Assembly (NCBI GenBank): GCA_028023455.1
Contig: JAQFVV010006697.1
Coordinates: 188,001 to 252,000 of the forward strand
Direction: 5' to 3'
From: Epiperipatus broadwayi
Lineage: Eukaryota > Onychophora > Udeonychophora > Euonychophora > Peripatidae
DNA: 64,000 nt
Every line of letters starts with the position of its first letter. The first letter of the stretch is position 1. Under the pieces are notes generated by a model that did not search any database, was not told the DNA's origin, and saw only the letters and a list, made by a program, of their open reading frames with translations. Below, piece after piece: positions 24,004-40,427 of the stretch. A program made the translations under genes and the position numbers.

Positions 24004-25203
24004 TTCCATTTTTGTTATTGTTCTTGTTCCTAACAGAAGTCTAAGTCTACTTCTGGAACAAGTTGGTCAGTATAGTTAAAGCTCTGCATGGACTTGCCGT
24101 AAACTGGATCCATAGCAACTTCCTACATAACTTTTCCATTAGCTACTGTCCAGCATGAAGCTGGCATACCACTATAAAAATTTGGAGAATGACATTTTCT
24201 TGGTGGAATCTGCCACCCTCTCTTTCACAGACATAATGCTAGCACTGCAATCTCTTATAGATAAGTTTCTAGCCTGTTTAGAAAAATAAATTGTAATGAT
24301 ATGTGATAATGAAATGTCTTCTCTTTGTAATACTTTTCATTAGAGTTTAGATCTAACCTCTCATGAAGCTGCCCTCCTCTTTATTGAAATAATCAATTCC
24401 CATATTGATAGAGTTTCACAATATTCTAGCGTTAAATATCGAAAATGTGTAAAATAAATGTTTTAGTCTACTCACTGATCAAAATATATCCTTATTTTTA
24501 TTGTTATAAATAAAGTCCATAAATGAAAATAAACTTATGTATGAGATGCCAAGGGCATCCTACTAAAATCGTATAATCAGCAAAACTCTGTCATATCTTA
24601 ATACGTATTATTCTTAATGTATAAACGTCCACCAAAACACCCAGATAAAATCTGTTTTGTAACATTGAATAAAATCCTATTTTAAATATATGTTCAGTAT
24701 TGTAATAGCAGCACTAAATTGATATCTATTAAAATAAAAGAACCATATAAAGATTGTCAAAGAGTTGTAACCAAAATAAAAGTTTAATAGGCATGAAGTT
24801 GATTATATATATAAAACTCGTCTTGAATTTTTGTCAATATATATATATATAAACTTTAATCCAGTTGTTCGAATCTCCTTAATAATATTTATATTTATGC
24901 ATGTTTTTAACTTATAGCTTGGGTTCACTCAATCACTCATCATCATCATCAGCTCAGTTCTCATGCAAAATGCTGTAGCACTGGGCCTGGAAATAATGAA
25001 TTTATGTAGTATCACCAGAGGTGTTGCCCATAGTTTATAGATTTGGGGATTGGGCAAACAGGTTAGAATTCATGATTGCTCCTGACCTGTGTATCTTGGG
25101 CATGATTGGATTCAGGGTACTTTTGCTTAGATTCTAAATGTTGTTGAATGGACATATATTTTATTTTTGACTGGTACACTATATAATACTACTCATTAAC
25201 TGT

Positions 25204-25207
<4 letters not shown>

Positions 25208-25247
<40 letters not shown>

Positions 25248-25253
25248 TATAGT

Positions 25254-25307
<54 letters not shown>
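25208..25307. repeat. (AT)n microsatellite
   Basis: About 100 bp of AT repeat with two small interruptions. Confidence 0.95.
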
Positions 25308-25312
<5 letters not shown>

Positions 25313-28300
25313 CAGCATGTTTAACTATGTTTCTCTGCATATAATATGGTCCCTTTTAAAACAGTAGACTGGTTTATTGTCATTTTTGAAAAAAGATATA
25401 TTCTTAACTTATGTCATTCAATCAACTCCATTTAGTCTAGGATTGGATATACTTTAGGAAAGCAGCCATCTAGTACGTATTTTGTGCAAGCCAATGAATA
25501 TAGAATGTGGTCCTTACCCTCCATGTAAATCAACTCTTCTATGTTGTAATAGCAGCAGCCGGATCCACTATCCCTTGCCTTCAGTTATTTATTCATAGTA
25601 ATTCTGTGACAATGGACATAACTCTAAGAAATCCATTCTCTAATCTTTTTTTAAACTTTTTATAGTCAGGGTGGGAAGGAAATAATACAGTAATTCAAAA
25701 TGTTTTTTCTATCTTGATTAAAAAAAGTTAATGACTCTTTTCAATTCAACTTTATCCTTTGAAAAACAATTTTGTGAAATTTTATCATTATATGTTATAC
25801 GTGCTTTACTTAAAAGATTCTTTAATCAAAATAGATGGTGGAATTGTACCCTCACTTCCAGGCAATATAATATTATAATAAAAATGGGTCTAGCTCAGTT
25901 AATGATTACTCTCGACTAAAATGCATATAATCGCAATAAAATTATTCTACATTAATATTGATTATTCTACTAGATCAAATTAATAAAATACTAATATTGG
26001 TTGGTTTATAAAATAAATAAATAAATATTTATTAAAATCATGACATTTGGAAGTGAGATACAAGTAGTAATAAAGAATACAATGAGATAATATCCTACAG
26101 GATACTATGTCAATAGCATAAGAATACTATCCCCCTATTACTATCTCAAATAATAAATCTATAGCATTCTTACAACTTCAGTAATAACTAATCATTAAGA
26201 TTACACTAATAAATAAATCTTAATCCTTTTATTTAAAAGAATTTAGCTAAAATAAATCTCAGGTTCTTAAACTACTTTAAGTTAATCAAAAATTACTGTA
26301 GTAAAGCATGATAAAGGATTTGATATCATACTCAACCACACCTAACTAATAACAATAATAATAAATAATATTCTTCATTGTATGATTTAATCTTACATAT
26401 TTTTTCTCCACTATAATTCTTATTTGCCATAATAATAATAAAGAAATAATATAACATAATCTTTTTATCTGTCATAAATATCGTAATAAATATGTGGTAA
26501 TATCTTATAATCTGAAAACTATATGTGTGGCAATGGATAGCATTATAATTCTTTGAAATATTATAATAATTAACTTATGACCATAAAGATAATGTAAAAT
26601 GTAATTTTGTAAATTAATAATCTTAAGAAAATATTATAATTCTTAAATAATACTTTTATTTATTTCTGTGCAAAATGTTATGTTTTGGTTCAAATCCTCT
26701 GTGGTTTTTAGAATACTTGCAGAGTAGAAATGAAATCAGCTTAACACACAAATTAAAAAAAAAAACAAGTTTAACAAATTTTATTACAACAAATAAAACA
26801 AACAATGATCTATTTACAATATTTACAATTTGTACAATAAGTCTTGCACCATTATAAATCTATTATTTATTATAACTAATAAAATAGACATAAATTTAAG
26901 TCTTCACTTCGACTTAAAAAAATACAATTTTCTATTTCCATCTTCATCAAAATTTTATAATGAAGATACAATTATTTTACATTAATTCTAAATATTATTT
27001 CTTACTAAATAGCATTACAATATGCTTCCTTTTAAGCATACATTGGTTACGAAGCATAAAAAAATATAAAATAACATTTCGAATATGTATTTTATCACTA
27101 AATAATTTCCATTTTGCAATGTTATTATGGTTAAACACAAAATATATCCAATGTTAATTTATTAATAAAATACATGGACATCATTGATAATCATACTATA
27201 CCCAATATCTTTTACTTATAATTGTTTTAATATGGAATAGCTGCAATTATTGATGTACTTTTTAATTATTAAAATAAATACAAAATATATCTATGCTTCT
27301 CTTGTACTGTTTCCTTTTACTACATTATCCATTTAAAAAAATATGCAATACTTATAAAACTATTTGAAGTTATTTAAAATTCTAGAGCAACTTCATTTCA
27401 TTTACATACATTCATGGAATTTATTTTATTTTCAAAAACAAATATAGAACATATTCTATGATTCTTTATTATTTAATTCCGATTTAATACTTAATTCCAT
27501 TTTGCATTGACTCTGTTCATCCTCATAAGTAAACAAAACAATCTTATTCATTAAATAACAGTCCTTAAACTCTAAATTATTTATCATTTCCTTTTTAAAA
27601 ATACAATACTGTGCAAAGTAATGCTTTGGAAAATCGTGATAACGAATAGATGTGTAGACATAGGGAAGAAACTAGAGTCTCAACTCAATAGTATATATAT
27701 ATTAGATAGACATTATGGCACAGTGTATCAATAAAATAGAGGCATGACCTATCTGTCTAATGACCGCCACTACCAACAATGATATCAAAGCTATTACTTC
27801 AGCTTTCTAGAACATCAATATTCAATATAAAACAAACACTGCCCACATATAAAATATACCAGATACAGGGCTTTGTTATCTGTATCTGCATACTTAATAA
27901 GATCATAAATTTTATTCCTGTTCCCATAATAAATCCTACATTAATACCATCTCATTGGTTTCATGTTTTTTTAAAAATTCCTACCAAGTCACTATCTTAT
28001 AAAATTTTCCTATAGATTTATCAAATCTACATCGACAATGATACTAACTAACAGTCAAAATAACAAATAAAATTCAGTCGTAATTATAATGATTTCAACT
28101 AATCAACAAGAAAAAGGTTACTTTACTTTCCATCCAATATTCTTGAATAAATACAAAATGATTATTATGCATACTTTAAATATCTAAGAAATATTAAAGT
28201 TCTTTATAAAAGAATCATATAATTATTCATTATCATGTTATATTATACTAATAATATGAAGCAAAAGTATGCATATCTTTAGAATAAATAGATTTTAATC

Positions 28301-28937
28301 TTATAAGTTTAATGTGTGTAATAAATGGGTTCACACATAACCCAACATTCATACTTCAACATTATAATTCGTTGATAATCTACAAAAGAAAAACACATCA
28401 TAAAATATCAATATCTACAACTATTAACTAAGTGATATTAACTTGTCAATCACTTATGACGTCTTCTTGTACACCATTTAAAATAAACATTGCATAATAT
28501 AATATATTCATACTGTCACACTTAAAATATTATCTTATTTAAAATTATAAAAATATTTATCACAAACATTAATATTATTAGTGAATTAACTAATATTTAT
28601 GTACTATTATACTTATTAAATAATATGATAATTAGTACTAAAGTTAATAAAAAAAATCAAAACATAATTACGTATATTTCTATGCTGAATTGTCCTTTCC
28701 ACAAATAAAACAAAATGTTTTTATTTTCCTCAAAGTTGTTTTTTTTTTTTTAAAAAATCTCTTGAAGAGTATTGAAATCCACAACATTTGTTGCTAGGTT
28801 TTTTGTTCCAACACTTAATGATGAAACTAGAATTTTCCTCCTCACAATAACTGAATGAATGACTGACTGACTAATGAAGTTTTAAAAATAAATAATAAAA
28901 ATAATAAGGGAACGTCTAAAAAAATCTAAAAAATTAG

Positions 28938-29016
28938 CAAAAATAATCATTGATCTGTTCTGGAAAAGTTTATAGAATAATAGTTCATAGTTTATTATCC
29001 AGAACAATGATTATTA
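28938..29016. repeat. short inverted repeat
   Basis: AATAATCATTG...TTCTGG on the left is matched by CCAGAACAATGATTATT on the right, with a loop of about 35 bp. Possibly the remains of a small foldback element. Confidence 0.45.
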
Positions 29017-30289
29017 AAATAATAATAAAACTATAATATTAGAAAATAACACTTCGATGTTTCCTTCCTTGGAATTTTCTGTTGGCTTGGTAATGCCTTA
29101 GACTCGGCAACTTGACTTCGGATATCCAGATATTTCTTTTGCACATTTTTTTAAATATCTTTTCAGAATTTAAGAATTACTTATTGTTAACAATTCCATT
29201 ATTTATAGGGTTTTATTCATCAGGATATTTATTATTTCTTTATCCAAGTATAGTTATTTTCATCCTTAACTTCAATTCTCGGTTTTCCAACAAATTATTA
29301 TGATGCGTATAGTCTTATAAAATTATAGACTTACCACATATGTTTTAAAATAACTGTCTCTATTTGGTTATCAGTTTATGACCGTTTTAAAATTATCCAT
29401 AATGTTTTCTTCAAAAAAATAAAACAATTTACCTCCATAACTTTATTTTCCTCATAAAATTTATTAAGAGTTTTGTCATATTATTTTTTTCAGTTGCTAA
29501 CATGACTATTTCTCCACAAGAAAATGCATTATTAATTTAAGTTTCCAAGTAGCTTTTTTGTTCAGCTCTCCACACAATGTCCAATATACATCTTTAATTA
29601 ATAAAGTAATTCTCCTTGTTAAAATCATTAATACCATATTATTAATTATAATTTTTACTTTTAAAATCTTTTTAAATAGGTAAGTATTTCTCATTGGTAT
29701 TTCCATATTTTAATGTGAAGTTGAATTAAGTTTCAATGAAAATCCTGGTAAGGGAATTTAATTTTTAGCACTGCATCCTTTAGATAAAACTTATTATAAT
29801 TTATTTATAATACTCTCTTTGCAAATACTTAAAAAATTGGTATCTTTATCAGTTTCAAATAAATTATAAGAGAGTTATTATAGCACTGAGTTAATTAAAA
29901 CAAAAATTTTTAAAAGAAGCTCAAAATTTTAGAAAGAATCACACCCAGAACTAACTGTGCATCAGTATTTACACCCAAAAAATACATCATTTTATTGGTG
30001 GATTACGCTTTTCACCTGATAACGTAATTTGCATATAACTTCAGTATTTCACAATTAAAAATAAAAAATTAAATATGACTCATCCTTATTTTAAAACATT
30101 ACTTAAAATATTAATTTTAAATCAATTTTTTATACTTTATTAAAATTAATTAAATATTTTAAATGATTTTTTAAAAACAATATTTATCAGTTTATTCCAC
30201 CTTTTATTTTTAATGTATCTATTTTCTCTAAAGAAAATATTTAATTTTTACTAATTACATTCGTTTTAAACAGTTTATAACAACTAATT

Positions 30290-30960
30290 TTAATGTTTTC
30301 TCTTGTGATAAATAAATATCTTCAATTCTATAGTGTAATTTTTTAAAGTAATTTTGAAACTTTGTTAACATTAACACTAGTAAGCACATATGTATAACTG
30401 TATACATGTCACATGATTACAACTGAGACAGACTGTATCAAAATTCTGTCTGTAAAATATTAAATGTTAATTACAACAATTATTAGATAAATAAATAATA
30501 TAATAATATAAAATTTGGAATAATAATTTTGAAAACATAGAATTAAATATAAATTTCCCTACCACAAAGATTACTTTTAAAACATATAATATTAAATATA
30601 ATTATTAGATATAATTTATACTTTAAAATATAGTATTTATTTAATTACAAGTTTTCACTATTAAAATTCAATTTTTAACACATATTTTTAAACATTTATT
30701 GCTACATTATTTATTATGGCCAGTTTTCCCAACCATATATAATTAATACATTTAGCTTTATTTAATTTTTTAAATTTATTTAGCACAATTTTAGGCATTA
30801 AATAGTTTTATCTTGCTTTAATTGAAATTTGAAAAGATTATCAATATAATATAATTATTATACCAAGAAAACATATCCTAAATTTAATTTTTTTTTAGTA
30901 AATTGCTATAATGAATTAATTCTGACTTAAAGAAAAGGGCACTATATATATATATATATA
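30290..30960 (+). repeat. diverged dispersed repeat, copy 2
   Basis: Counterpart of 18700-19420, with the same ordered landmarks and the same AAAGGGCAC ending before (AT)n. It lies directly upstream of LTR-A. Confidence 0.55.
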
Positions 30961-31024
30961 TGCACATACAATGTTATGTTGCTTGCCATAGGATCCAAAA
31001 TGGTCTCAATATATATATATATAT

Positions 31025-32158
31025 TATAATGGGATGGCATATTTGATAGCTTTAGTTGAAGCACCAAATATAATGGAATGGCATTTAATCATCCCAGTTG
31101 ATGCGGCAAATATAACATATTCGATTATATTTAATGCTTGGAAATCATTAACCTAATGCTTCACAGATAGGTTCGCCAAATATAACAGAATGGGTTATAT
31201 TTAAAATCTAAGTTGGTCTTGTTAAATATAAGGAGATGATTAAATTCCCTAGAAAGAGGATATGCATTACACTACAATCGGACTTTGGGTCTTCAGGTAG
31301 AATGCTAGAAATGAATCGATGAAATACTAAGTCCATGATCATATCTATCTTTATTATGCTTGCTCAATAATTTTTAAATAAATTTTGATATAATTTAGAC
31401 TAGTTCATCCATCTCTCATCCCTCTTTTAATCAACATTAGGCCACGATATTCAAACTCATGGAGAATTTGCAATTAGCTCTTTTCAGGGATAATTCAAAA
31501 CAAGTTATTATTTAATATGCCTTTATATAAGCATTAACTAATAATTGATATTCATATGATATTTATAATACTAGCACATATATAATATAATTTAATAATG
31601 ATTAGACAAAGAGATCAAGTTAATAAATCAATATTTAATAAACAATAAAAAATATAATATAATAGATAATAAAATATTAATAAATAAATACGGATGAATT
31701 TTACCAATTTAAATAATATTAATAAATAATATTCTTATTTAATACCCTATGATAAAATACCAATACTATAATAAACTTTCAAAAATTAAAGAAAATAGTT
31801 TAAATTAACAGATATATAAAAACAATATCTGGATTCAAAAGTTAATAATTTATGTAACTTATTAATTTATTTACCATTCTTATTTATGTGTTTCATAATT
31901 AATAATATATAAGTACTATTTACAATTGTATAACTTATATATTATATGTATTTTTGATGAAGAAAATACATTAAACGTTTACAATATTATGTAGTAAATA
32001 CAATATAATCCTGTTTAAAATATCTATTAAATAATAACTATTCTTTATATCCTTCATCTAATTTGATGAATTATGTCAAGCTTTCAATTAATTATATTTA
32101 ATAATAAATATAATTTTCCTATTAAGATATAATGATGCGATGCCAAATTTGAAATAAA

Positions 32159-32239
<81 letters not shown>

Positions 32240-33205
32240 CATATTAAAATAATATAAGCATTATTATAATATATATAAATAAATAATAAAGAAAACTTAT
32301 TTTCCAGAGTTGAGAGTAGATATTGAAGTCTATAGTTCATCATCCTAATGAAGATCTTTTATGAAGTATATTATTAATCCATTGGTATAATGATGATTTT
32401 TATTTATCCTTAATTGATAAACTGAAATAATATTCGATGATTTGATTGATATGAAATAAAGTAAATATTCTTCGAATGTAGATGTTCTTATTCTCAATTT
32501 TTTATTATTAGATGTTCTATATATCCAATATTTCAAAATATTTTAAAATAGCATGTAAGCTGGTTTCGAAACCTTTTACTATATAATAATTATATTACTC
32601 ACTGCACATTGTTTTATCCTTAATATATATAATAATCTTAAATTTATATATATTTAAAAAAAGAATGATGAAGTGTTAGAATAATGTAGTTTCCAAAAAA
32701 CTTAAACAGATGCTCTTTTCTTTTATATTGCTATTCCTTTAGGATTTAATAGAAAATTAAAATGTTTTCCTTGCAGACTTTTAATCCACAGATTATCTTA
32801 AATTGGAAAAGTTAATATTTAAATTCCAATCATTGAACAATAATATTTATAAAAGAAAAAGTTATTTTTAAAGAGAAATGATTTTTTTTCTTTCCTTTTA
32901 ATAACAAGAGAACGAATCAATCCACTCGTGTGTTGTTACAAGTTCATGCTTAATTCAATTATTAACTGTTCAATAAACATTAAGATTTAATAGTAAAATA
33001 TATATAAAATTATTTATTACTCAACTTAAAATCTGGCATTTTACTCAAAAGCTTAAGGTATGTATTATATAAAACTCACATGTATATATATAGTATATAT
33101 ATGTATATATAATAAAATAGTCAAATAAATTTTATATTTATAAATAATTTCATAAGAGATAAAAGCATGTTAGATCAATAATAATAACTAGAAGTTACTA
33201 TTATA
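31025..33205 (-). mobile_element. Gypsy-B LTR-A
   Basis: About 2.18 kb. Its right end (GAAGTTACTATTATA) adjoins a pyrimidine run at 33206-33222, the reverse complement of a polypurine tract, so this is a 3' LTR on the minus strand. Its left end (TATAATGGGATGG) adjoins (AT)n. It is about 95 percent identical by eye to LTR-B and LTR-C over the stretches I compared. It contains an uninterrupted (AAT)n tract at 32157-32237. The LTR ends are TATAAT/ATTATA, not the usual TG/CA. The AT-rich flank hides any target duplication. Confidence 0.75.
32157..32237. repeat. (AAT)n microsatellite inside LTR-A
   Basis: About 27 repeats. The equivalent tract is about 12 repeats in LTR-B (35308-35344) and a much longer two-part hairpin-forming array in LTR-C (37457-37584). 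Confidence 0.95.
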
Positions 33206-33222
33206 TTTCCCCCTCCCTTTGG
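33206..33222 (-). promoter_or_regulatory. polypurine tract of the minus-strand Gypsy-B copy
   Basis: On the minus strand it reads AAAGGGAGGGGGAAA directly before the LTR start, the primer site for plus-strand DNA synthesis in LTR elements. Confidence 0.7.
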
Positions 33223-33766
33223 AAATTTAAAATTTTAATTTAAGTTAAAATTTTAAATACTTACAAATATTTTAGTATATTCTTATAGTTTAATTGCATT
33301 TATAATTGTATTTTATGAAGGTTTGAATATTTTTTTAACTGTTATAACTTCCTAATATTTGGGCTATACTATTCTTTTTATAATGATCAAAAATTAAGGA
33401 GTTTGATGGTTAAAAATTAAAAAAAAAATAAAAAAATAAAATAAAATAATGTGTTTCCTTTTTGGACAATACAAATATATTTACTAGCCTTATTCCTGCT
33501 TCTTTAAGACTTATGGATTTGAAAAGGACTAAATAAATACTAGAGTATCCATTTATTAATATGAATTGACTCTATTGTTTTTACTTATTTCAAGGCATTA
33601 AAGAATACCCTCATCAAAACTAATGTTCTTAACTATATTTCTCTTTACATTGATCACTATTATTATTTGTTTATACAACTATGGTTTACACTGCCCAATA
33701 CTTATCTTGATATTCACCTTATTTCTTTATATAACATTATAAACAGCCAAAATAAGGTTTTAAAAT

Positions 33767-33949
33767 TCATGAATTATACATACCACAAATTTCTCCTTCT
33801 TGCTTAATCCAAAATGCATTTGGACCTGCCTTTTTAATGATAGTATAAGGTTCTTCGTATGTGTTACAGAATTTGTGATATTTATTCTCTAATGGTTTAC
33901 TAAAATTGAAAGCCTTTATCAATACTCTATCTCCAACTTCAAATTCAAT
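33767..33949 (-). pseudogene. Ty3/gypsy integrase C-terminal fragment (Gypsy-B pol end)
   Basis: The minus strand encodes about 60 residues: EFEVGDRVLIKAFNFS, then HKFCNTYEEPYTIIKKAGPNAFWI, then an EGEICGMYN tail and a stop at 33767-33769. This is the post-catalytic C-terminal domain of gypsy integrases (VGD.V...HK....Y.GPY.I), and its GPNA and G.YN blocks also occur at the end of the Gypsy-A pol (53.1 kb). It is followed by about 545 bp of 3' region, the PPT and LTR-A. The fragment stops exactly where the inverted copy begins (about 33945), so all upstream pol is missing. It shows that the LTR-like repeats here belong to a gypsy element. Confidence 0.75.
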
Positions 33950-34318
33950 TCATATTAATAAATGGATACTCTAGTATTTATTTAGTCCTTTTCAAATCCA
34001 TGTCTTAAAGAAGCAGGAATAAGGCTAGTAAATATGTCTGTGTTGTCCAAGAAAGAAACACATTATTTTATTTATTTATTTATTTTTTAAATTTTATTTT
34101 ATTATTTTTTTTTATAAAAAAATAATATTAACCATCAAAGTCCTTAATTTTTTTGATCATTATCAAAAGAATAATGTAGCCCAAGTATTAGGAAGTTATA
34201 ACAGTTAAAAAATATTCAAACCTTCATAAAATCCAATTATAAATGCAATTAAACTATAAGAATATACTAAAATATTTGTAAGTATTTAAAATTTTAACTT
34301 AAATTAACATTTTAAATT

Positions 34319-34336
34319 TCCAAAGGGAGGGGGAAA
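34319..34336 (+). promoter_or_regulatory. polypurine tract of the plus-strand Gypsy-B copy
   Basis: AAAGGGAGGGGGAAA directly precedes LTR-B, mirror image of the tract at 33206-33222. Confidence 0.7.
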
Positions 34337-34427
34337 TATAATAGTAACTTCTAGTTATTATTATTGGTTTAACATGCTTTTATCTCTTATGAAATTATTT
34401 ATAAATATAAATTTTATTTGACTGTTT

Positions 34428-34469
<42 letters not shown>

Positions 34470-35306
34470 TATGTATATATACATGTGAGCTTTAAATAAT
34501 ACATACATTAAGCTTTTGAGTAAAATGCCAGATTTGAAGTTGAGTAATGAATAATTTTATATATATTTTATTATTAAATCTTAATGTTTATTGAACAATT
34601 AATATTTGAATTAAGCATGAACTTGAAACAACACACAAGCAGATTGATTCGTTCTCTTGTTATTAAAGAGAAGAAAAGAAAATCCTTTCTTTTTAAAATA
34701 ACTTTTTCTTTTATAAATGTTACTGTTCAATGTTTGGAATTTTAAATATTAACTTTTCCAAATTAAGATAATCTGTGGATTAAAAGTCTGCAAGGAAGAT
34801 ATTTTAATTTTCTATTAAATCTTAAAGGAATAGCAATATAAAAGAAAAGAACGTCTGTTTAAGTTTTTTGGAAACTAAGTTATATTAAAACTTTGTTATA
34901 TCTAAAATAATTATATATATAAAGAATATTCCGATGTGCTTTGAGTAGAACAGCATTATATCGTAAAGGTTTTGAAACCAACCATGCATGCTATTTTAAA
35001 ATATTTTGAAATATTGGATATATAGAACGTCTAATGATAATTGAAAAATGGAGAATAAGAACATCTACATTCGAAGAATATTTACTTTATTTTATATCAA
35101 TCAAATCATTGGATATTATTAACAGTTTATCAATTAAGGATAAATAAAATCATCATTATACCAATGGATTAATAATATACTTCGTAAAAAATCTTCATTA
35201 GGACGATGAACTATAGACTTCAATATCTACTCTCAACTTTGGAAAATAAGTTTTCTTTATTATTTATTTATATATATTATAATAATGCTTATATTATTTT
35301 AATATG

Positions 35307-35344
<38 letters not shown>

Positions 35345-36475
35345 CTTTATTTCAAATTTGGCATCACATCATTATATCTTAATAGGAAAATTATATTTAA
35401 TATTAAATATAATTAATTGAAAGCTTGACATAATTCATCAAATTAGATTAAGGATACAAATAATAGTTATTATTTAATAGATATTTTAAACAGGATTATA
35501 TTGTATTTACTACATAATATTATAAACATTTAATGTATTTTATTTATCAAAAATACATATAGTATATAAGTTATACAATTGTAAATAGTACTTATATATT
35601 AGTAATTATGAAACATAAATAAGAATGGTAAATAAATTAATAAGTTACATAAATTATTAATTTTTGAATCCAGATATTGATTTTATATATCTGTTAATTT
35701 AAACTATTTTCTTTAATTTTTGAAAGTTTATTATAGTATTGAATTTTATCATATGGTATTAAATAAGAATATTATTTATTAATATTTTTAAAATGGTAAA
35801 ATTCATTCATATTTATTTATTAATCTTTTATTTATCTATTATATTATATTTTTTATTGTTTATTAAATATTGATTTATTAACTTGATCTCTTTGTCTAAT
35901 CATTATTGAATTATATTATATATATGCTAGTATTATAAATATCATATGAATATCAATTACAATTAATGCTTATATAAAGGCATATTAAATAATAACTTGT
36001 TTTGAAATTATCCCTGAAAAGAGCTAATTGCAAATTCTCCAGGAGTTTGAATATCATGGCATAATGGTGACTGAAAGAGGGATGAGAGATGGATGAACTA
36101 GTATAAATTATATCAAAATTTATTTAAAAATTATTGAGCTAGCATAATAAAGATTAGATATGATCATGGACTTAATATTTCATCAATTCATTTCTAGCAT
36201 TCTACCTGAAGACCCAAAGTCTGATTGTAGTGAAATGCATATCTTCTTTCTAGGGAATTTAATCATCCCCTTATATTTAACAAGACCAACTTAGATTTTA
36301 AATATAATCCATTCTTTTATATTTGGTGAACCTAACTGTGAAGCATTAAGTTAATAATTTCCAAGCATTAAATGTAATCGATTGTTATATTTGATGCATC
36401 AACTGGGATGATTAAATAACGTTCCATTATATTTGGTGCCTCAACTAAGGCTATCAAATATGCCATCCCATTATA
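34337..36475 (+). mobile_element. Gypsy-B LTR-B
   Basis: About 2.14 kb, plus orientation, from TATAATAGTAACTTC to CCCATTATA. It is the inverted counterpart of LTR-A. Some segments differ from both A and C (around 34880-34960), so B is the odd one of the three. Its short TTA tract is at 35308-35344, and an (AT)n run lies at about 34433-34467. Confidence 0.75.
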
Positions 36476-36479
36476 TTTA

Positions 36480-38708
<2,229 letters not shown>

Positions 38709-38731
38709 ATATATATATATATATATATATA

Positions 38732-40240
38732 TCAAGATTAATTCTCAAACATGTTTTTATTTAGTAAATAAAATATTCCTAATAAAAAGCAGAAGATAAA
38801 ACTTTTCAAGAGAAAATATCAGTCCATCTTTACTTTGTCATCTCAATTCCTTTATAGTGGCCAATATAAAGTAGTTTGGAAAGAAATCATAAAAATCTTA
38901 TATCAGTCATATTTTATTAAACTAAATTTCAAATTGCTTTATATTATTTTAATTGATATTGGTGAAAATTTTCAATTTACAGCTTATATAATAAATATTT
39001 TTTTAAAGAAATTAGTTTAAAAGTAAACTTTGCCTTTTTCATTGATATTGCTAAAATGTTTTTATTTGAAAAAGAAATGTAAACATAAAATTTGGAATTG
39101 TTCATTTAAATTATTTTCTTATATAAATATATTAAAAACCATGTAATATAAAACAACCCCCTCACGTTCTTTATTTAGACTTTGGGTGGTCTATAATGAA
39201 AAAAAAAGCTATGGAGAAGTTTAGAGTGAATTTGAGATGCCCATTAATGTTCTGTCAAATTATTTGATTCATACAAAGTGATAATGATTTTTTATTTTTG
39301 GGAATCCAAAAAAGTTTCACTTTAACCTGCTTTTAATTTATTGTTCTTTAAAAGCCAGACAATTCGTTTTTATTTGTATTTCTTTAGTATTATTTCATAT
39401 TAAATAACAAAATGAAATATACCAAAATACATTTCTTAATAAAAAAATTCTAGTTGACATTGTTTTCGGCTTTAATATTATTGTTTCATAAAGGTCGACA
39501 ACACTTATAATTAATTCACAATATTTTTCTCAACTCACTTTTTTAAAACCAAATATAAAATATAAAAATTTTAAAGGTAAATAATAAGAATAAACATTCC
39601 AAACAACCCTGTCAATTACAAATAAGAAAAGTTTGTTTGAAATTATACATTTTATAATTCGGTATTATTGCTATTTTGAAAAATCAAAATAAACCCAGAA
39701 AATATACAATTGATTTTATTTTTTCTTATCTCTCTCCCACTTACCTGTTCTCATTTTAAAGGCAAATAATACTAAAAGTTTGAATCAAACTTGTCAATAA
39801 GAAATAATAAGAAGTTTAAATGACACATTGAATTAATAAATTATGTACATTGCAATATATCTCTTTTCCAAGTCAAACTAATTTTAAATTTATTGATTAG
39901 TTATCTATTATTATTTCATGATGTCAAAACAGTATTTAGAAATACAAGTGAACATAAAATGGAATGTTGTTTTTGAACAGAAGTTATTGTCCTTGATAGT
40001 TGACAAGGGGCAAAAGACTTTATGATGTGGATTCGTACTTTTACAACATTTATCTATATTTAAAGAAAATAGTATTTTTTTTATAGATAACCATTATTTT
40101 AAACTATTACAATGAAATTGTTTTACACTAGAACAAATCAAGTTTTATATATGTATATATTTCTATTCACAGTCACAGTCCCCAGGGTCGTTGAAATTCC
40201 AAGCTACTTTTAGTCAATTATATATATATTGGAAGGAATT
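38732..40240. other. AT-rich intron sequence
   Basis: No gene or repeat recognised; the short open frames are typical of chance. Confidence 0.5.
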
Positions 40241-40249
40241 TGAATTCAG

Positions 40250-40377
40250 GCTTTCAAGATCCCAACAGTGATTCATTTCATTTTATGCAACCAATACACG
40301 TGTCCACATATATATAAAAAAGATAAATGATCTCCAATTTACATATTTCATGCTGAACCAACACTCATCAATTGGTC

Positions 40378-40427
<50 letters not shown>

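Larger units (their letters stand above)
33206..34336. repeat. palindromic junction of two Gypsy-B 3' ends
   Basis: The 3' region at 33206-33569 (minus sense) is repeated inverted at 33945-34336 (plus sense), with 33570-33944 as the only unpaired sequence. With LTR-A and LTR-B as outer arms the whole inverted repeat covers 31025-36475. Confidence 0.85.

Noticed and set aside
32122-32343. Leu-repeat and Ile-repeat reading frames (also 42440-42764)
   Set aside because: Direct translations of trinucleotide microsatellites; the real exon at 42724 is in another frame.
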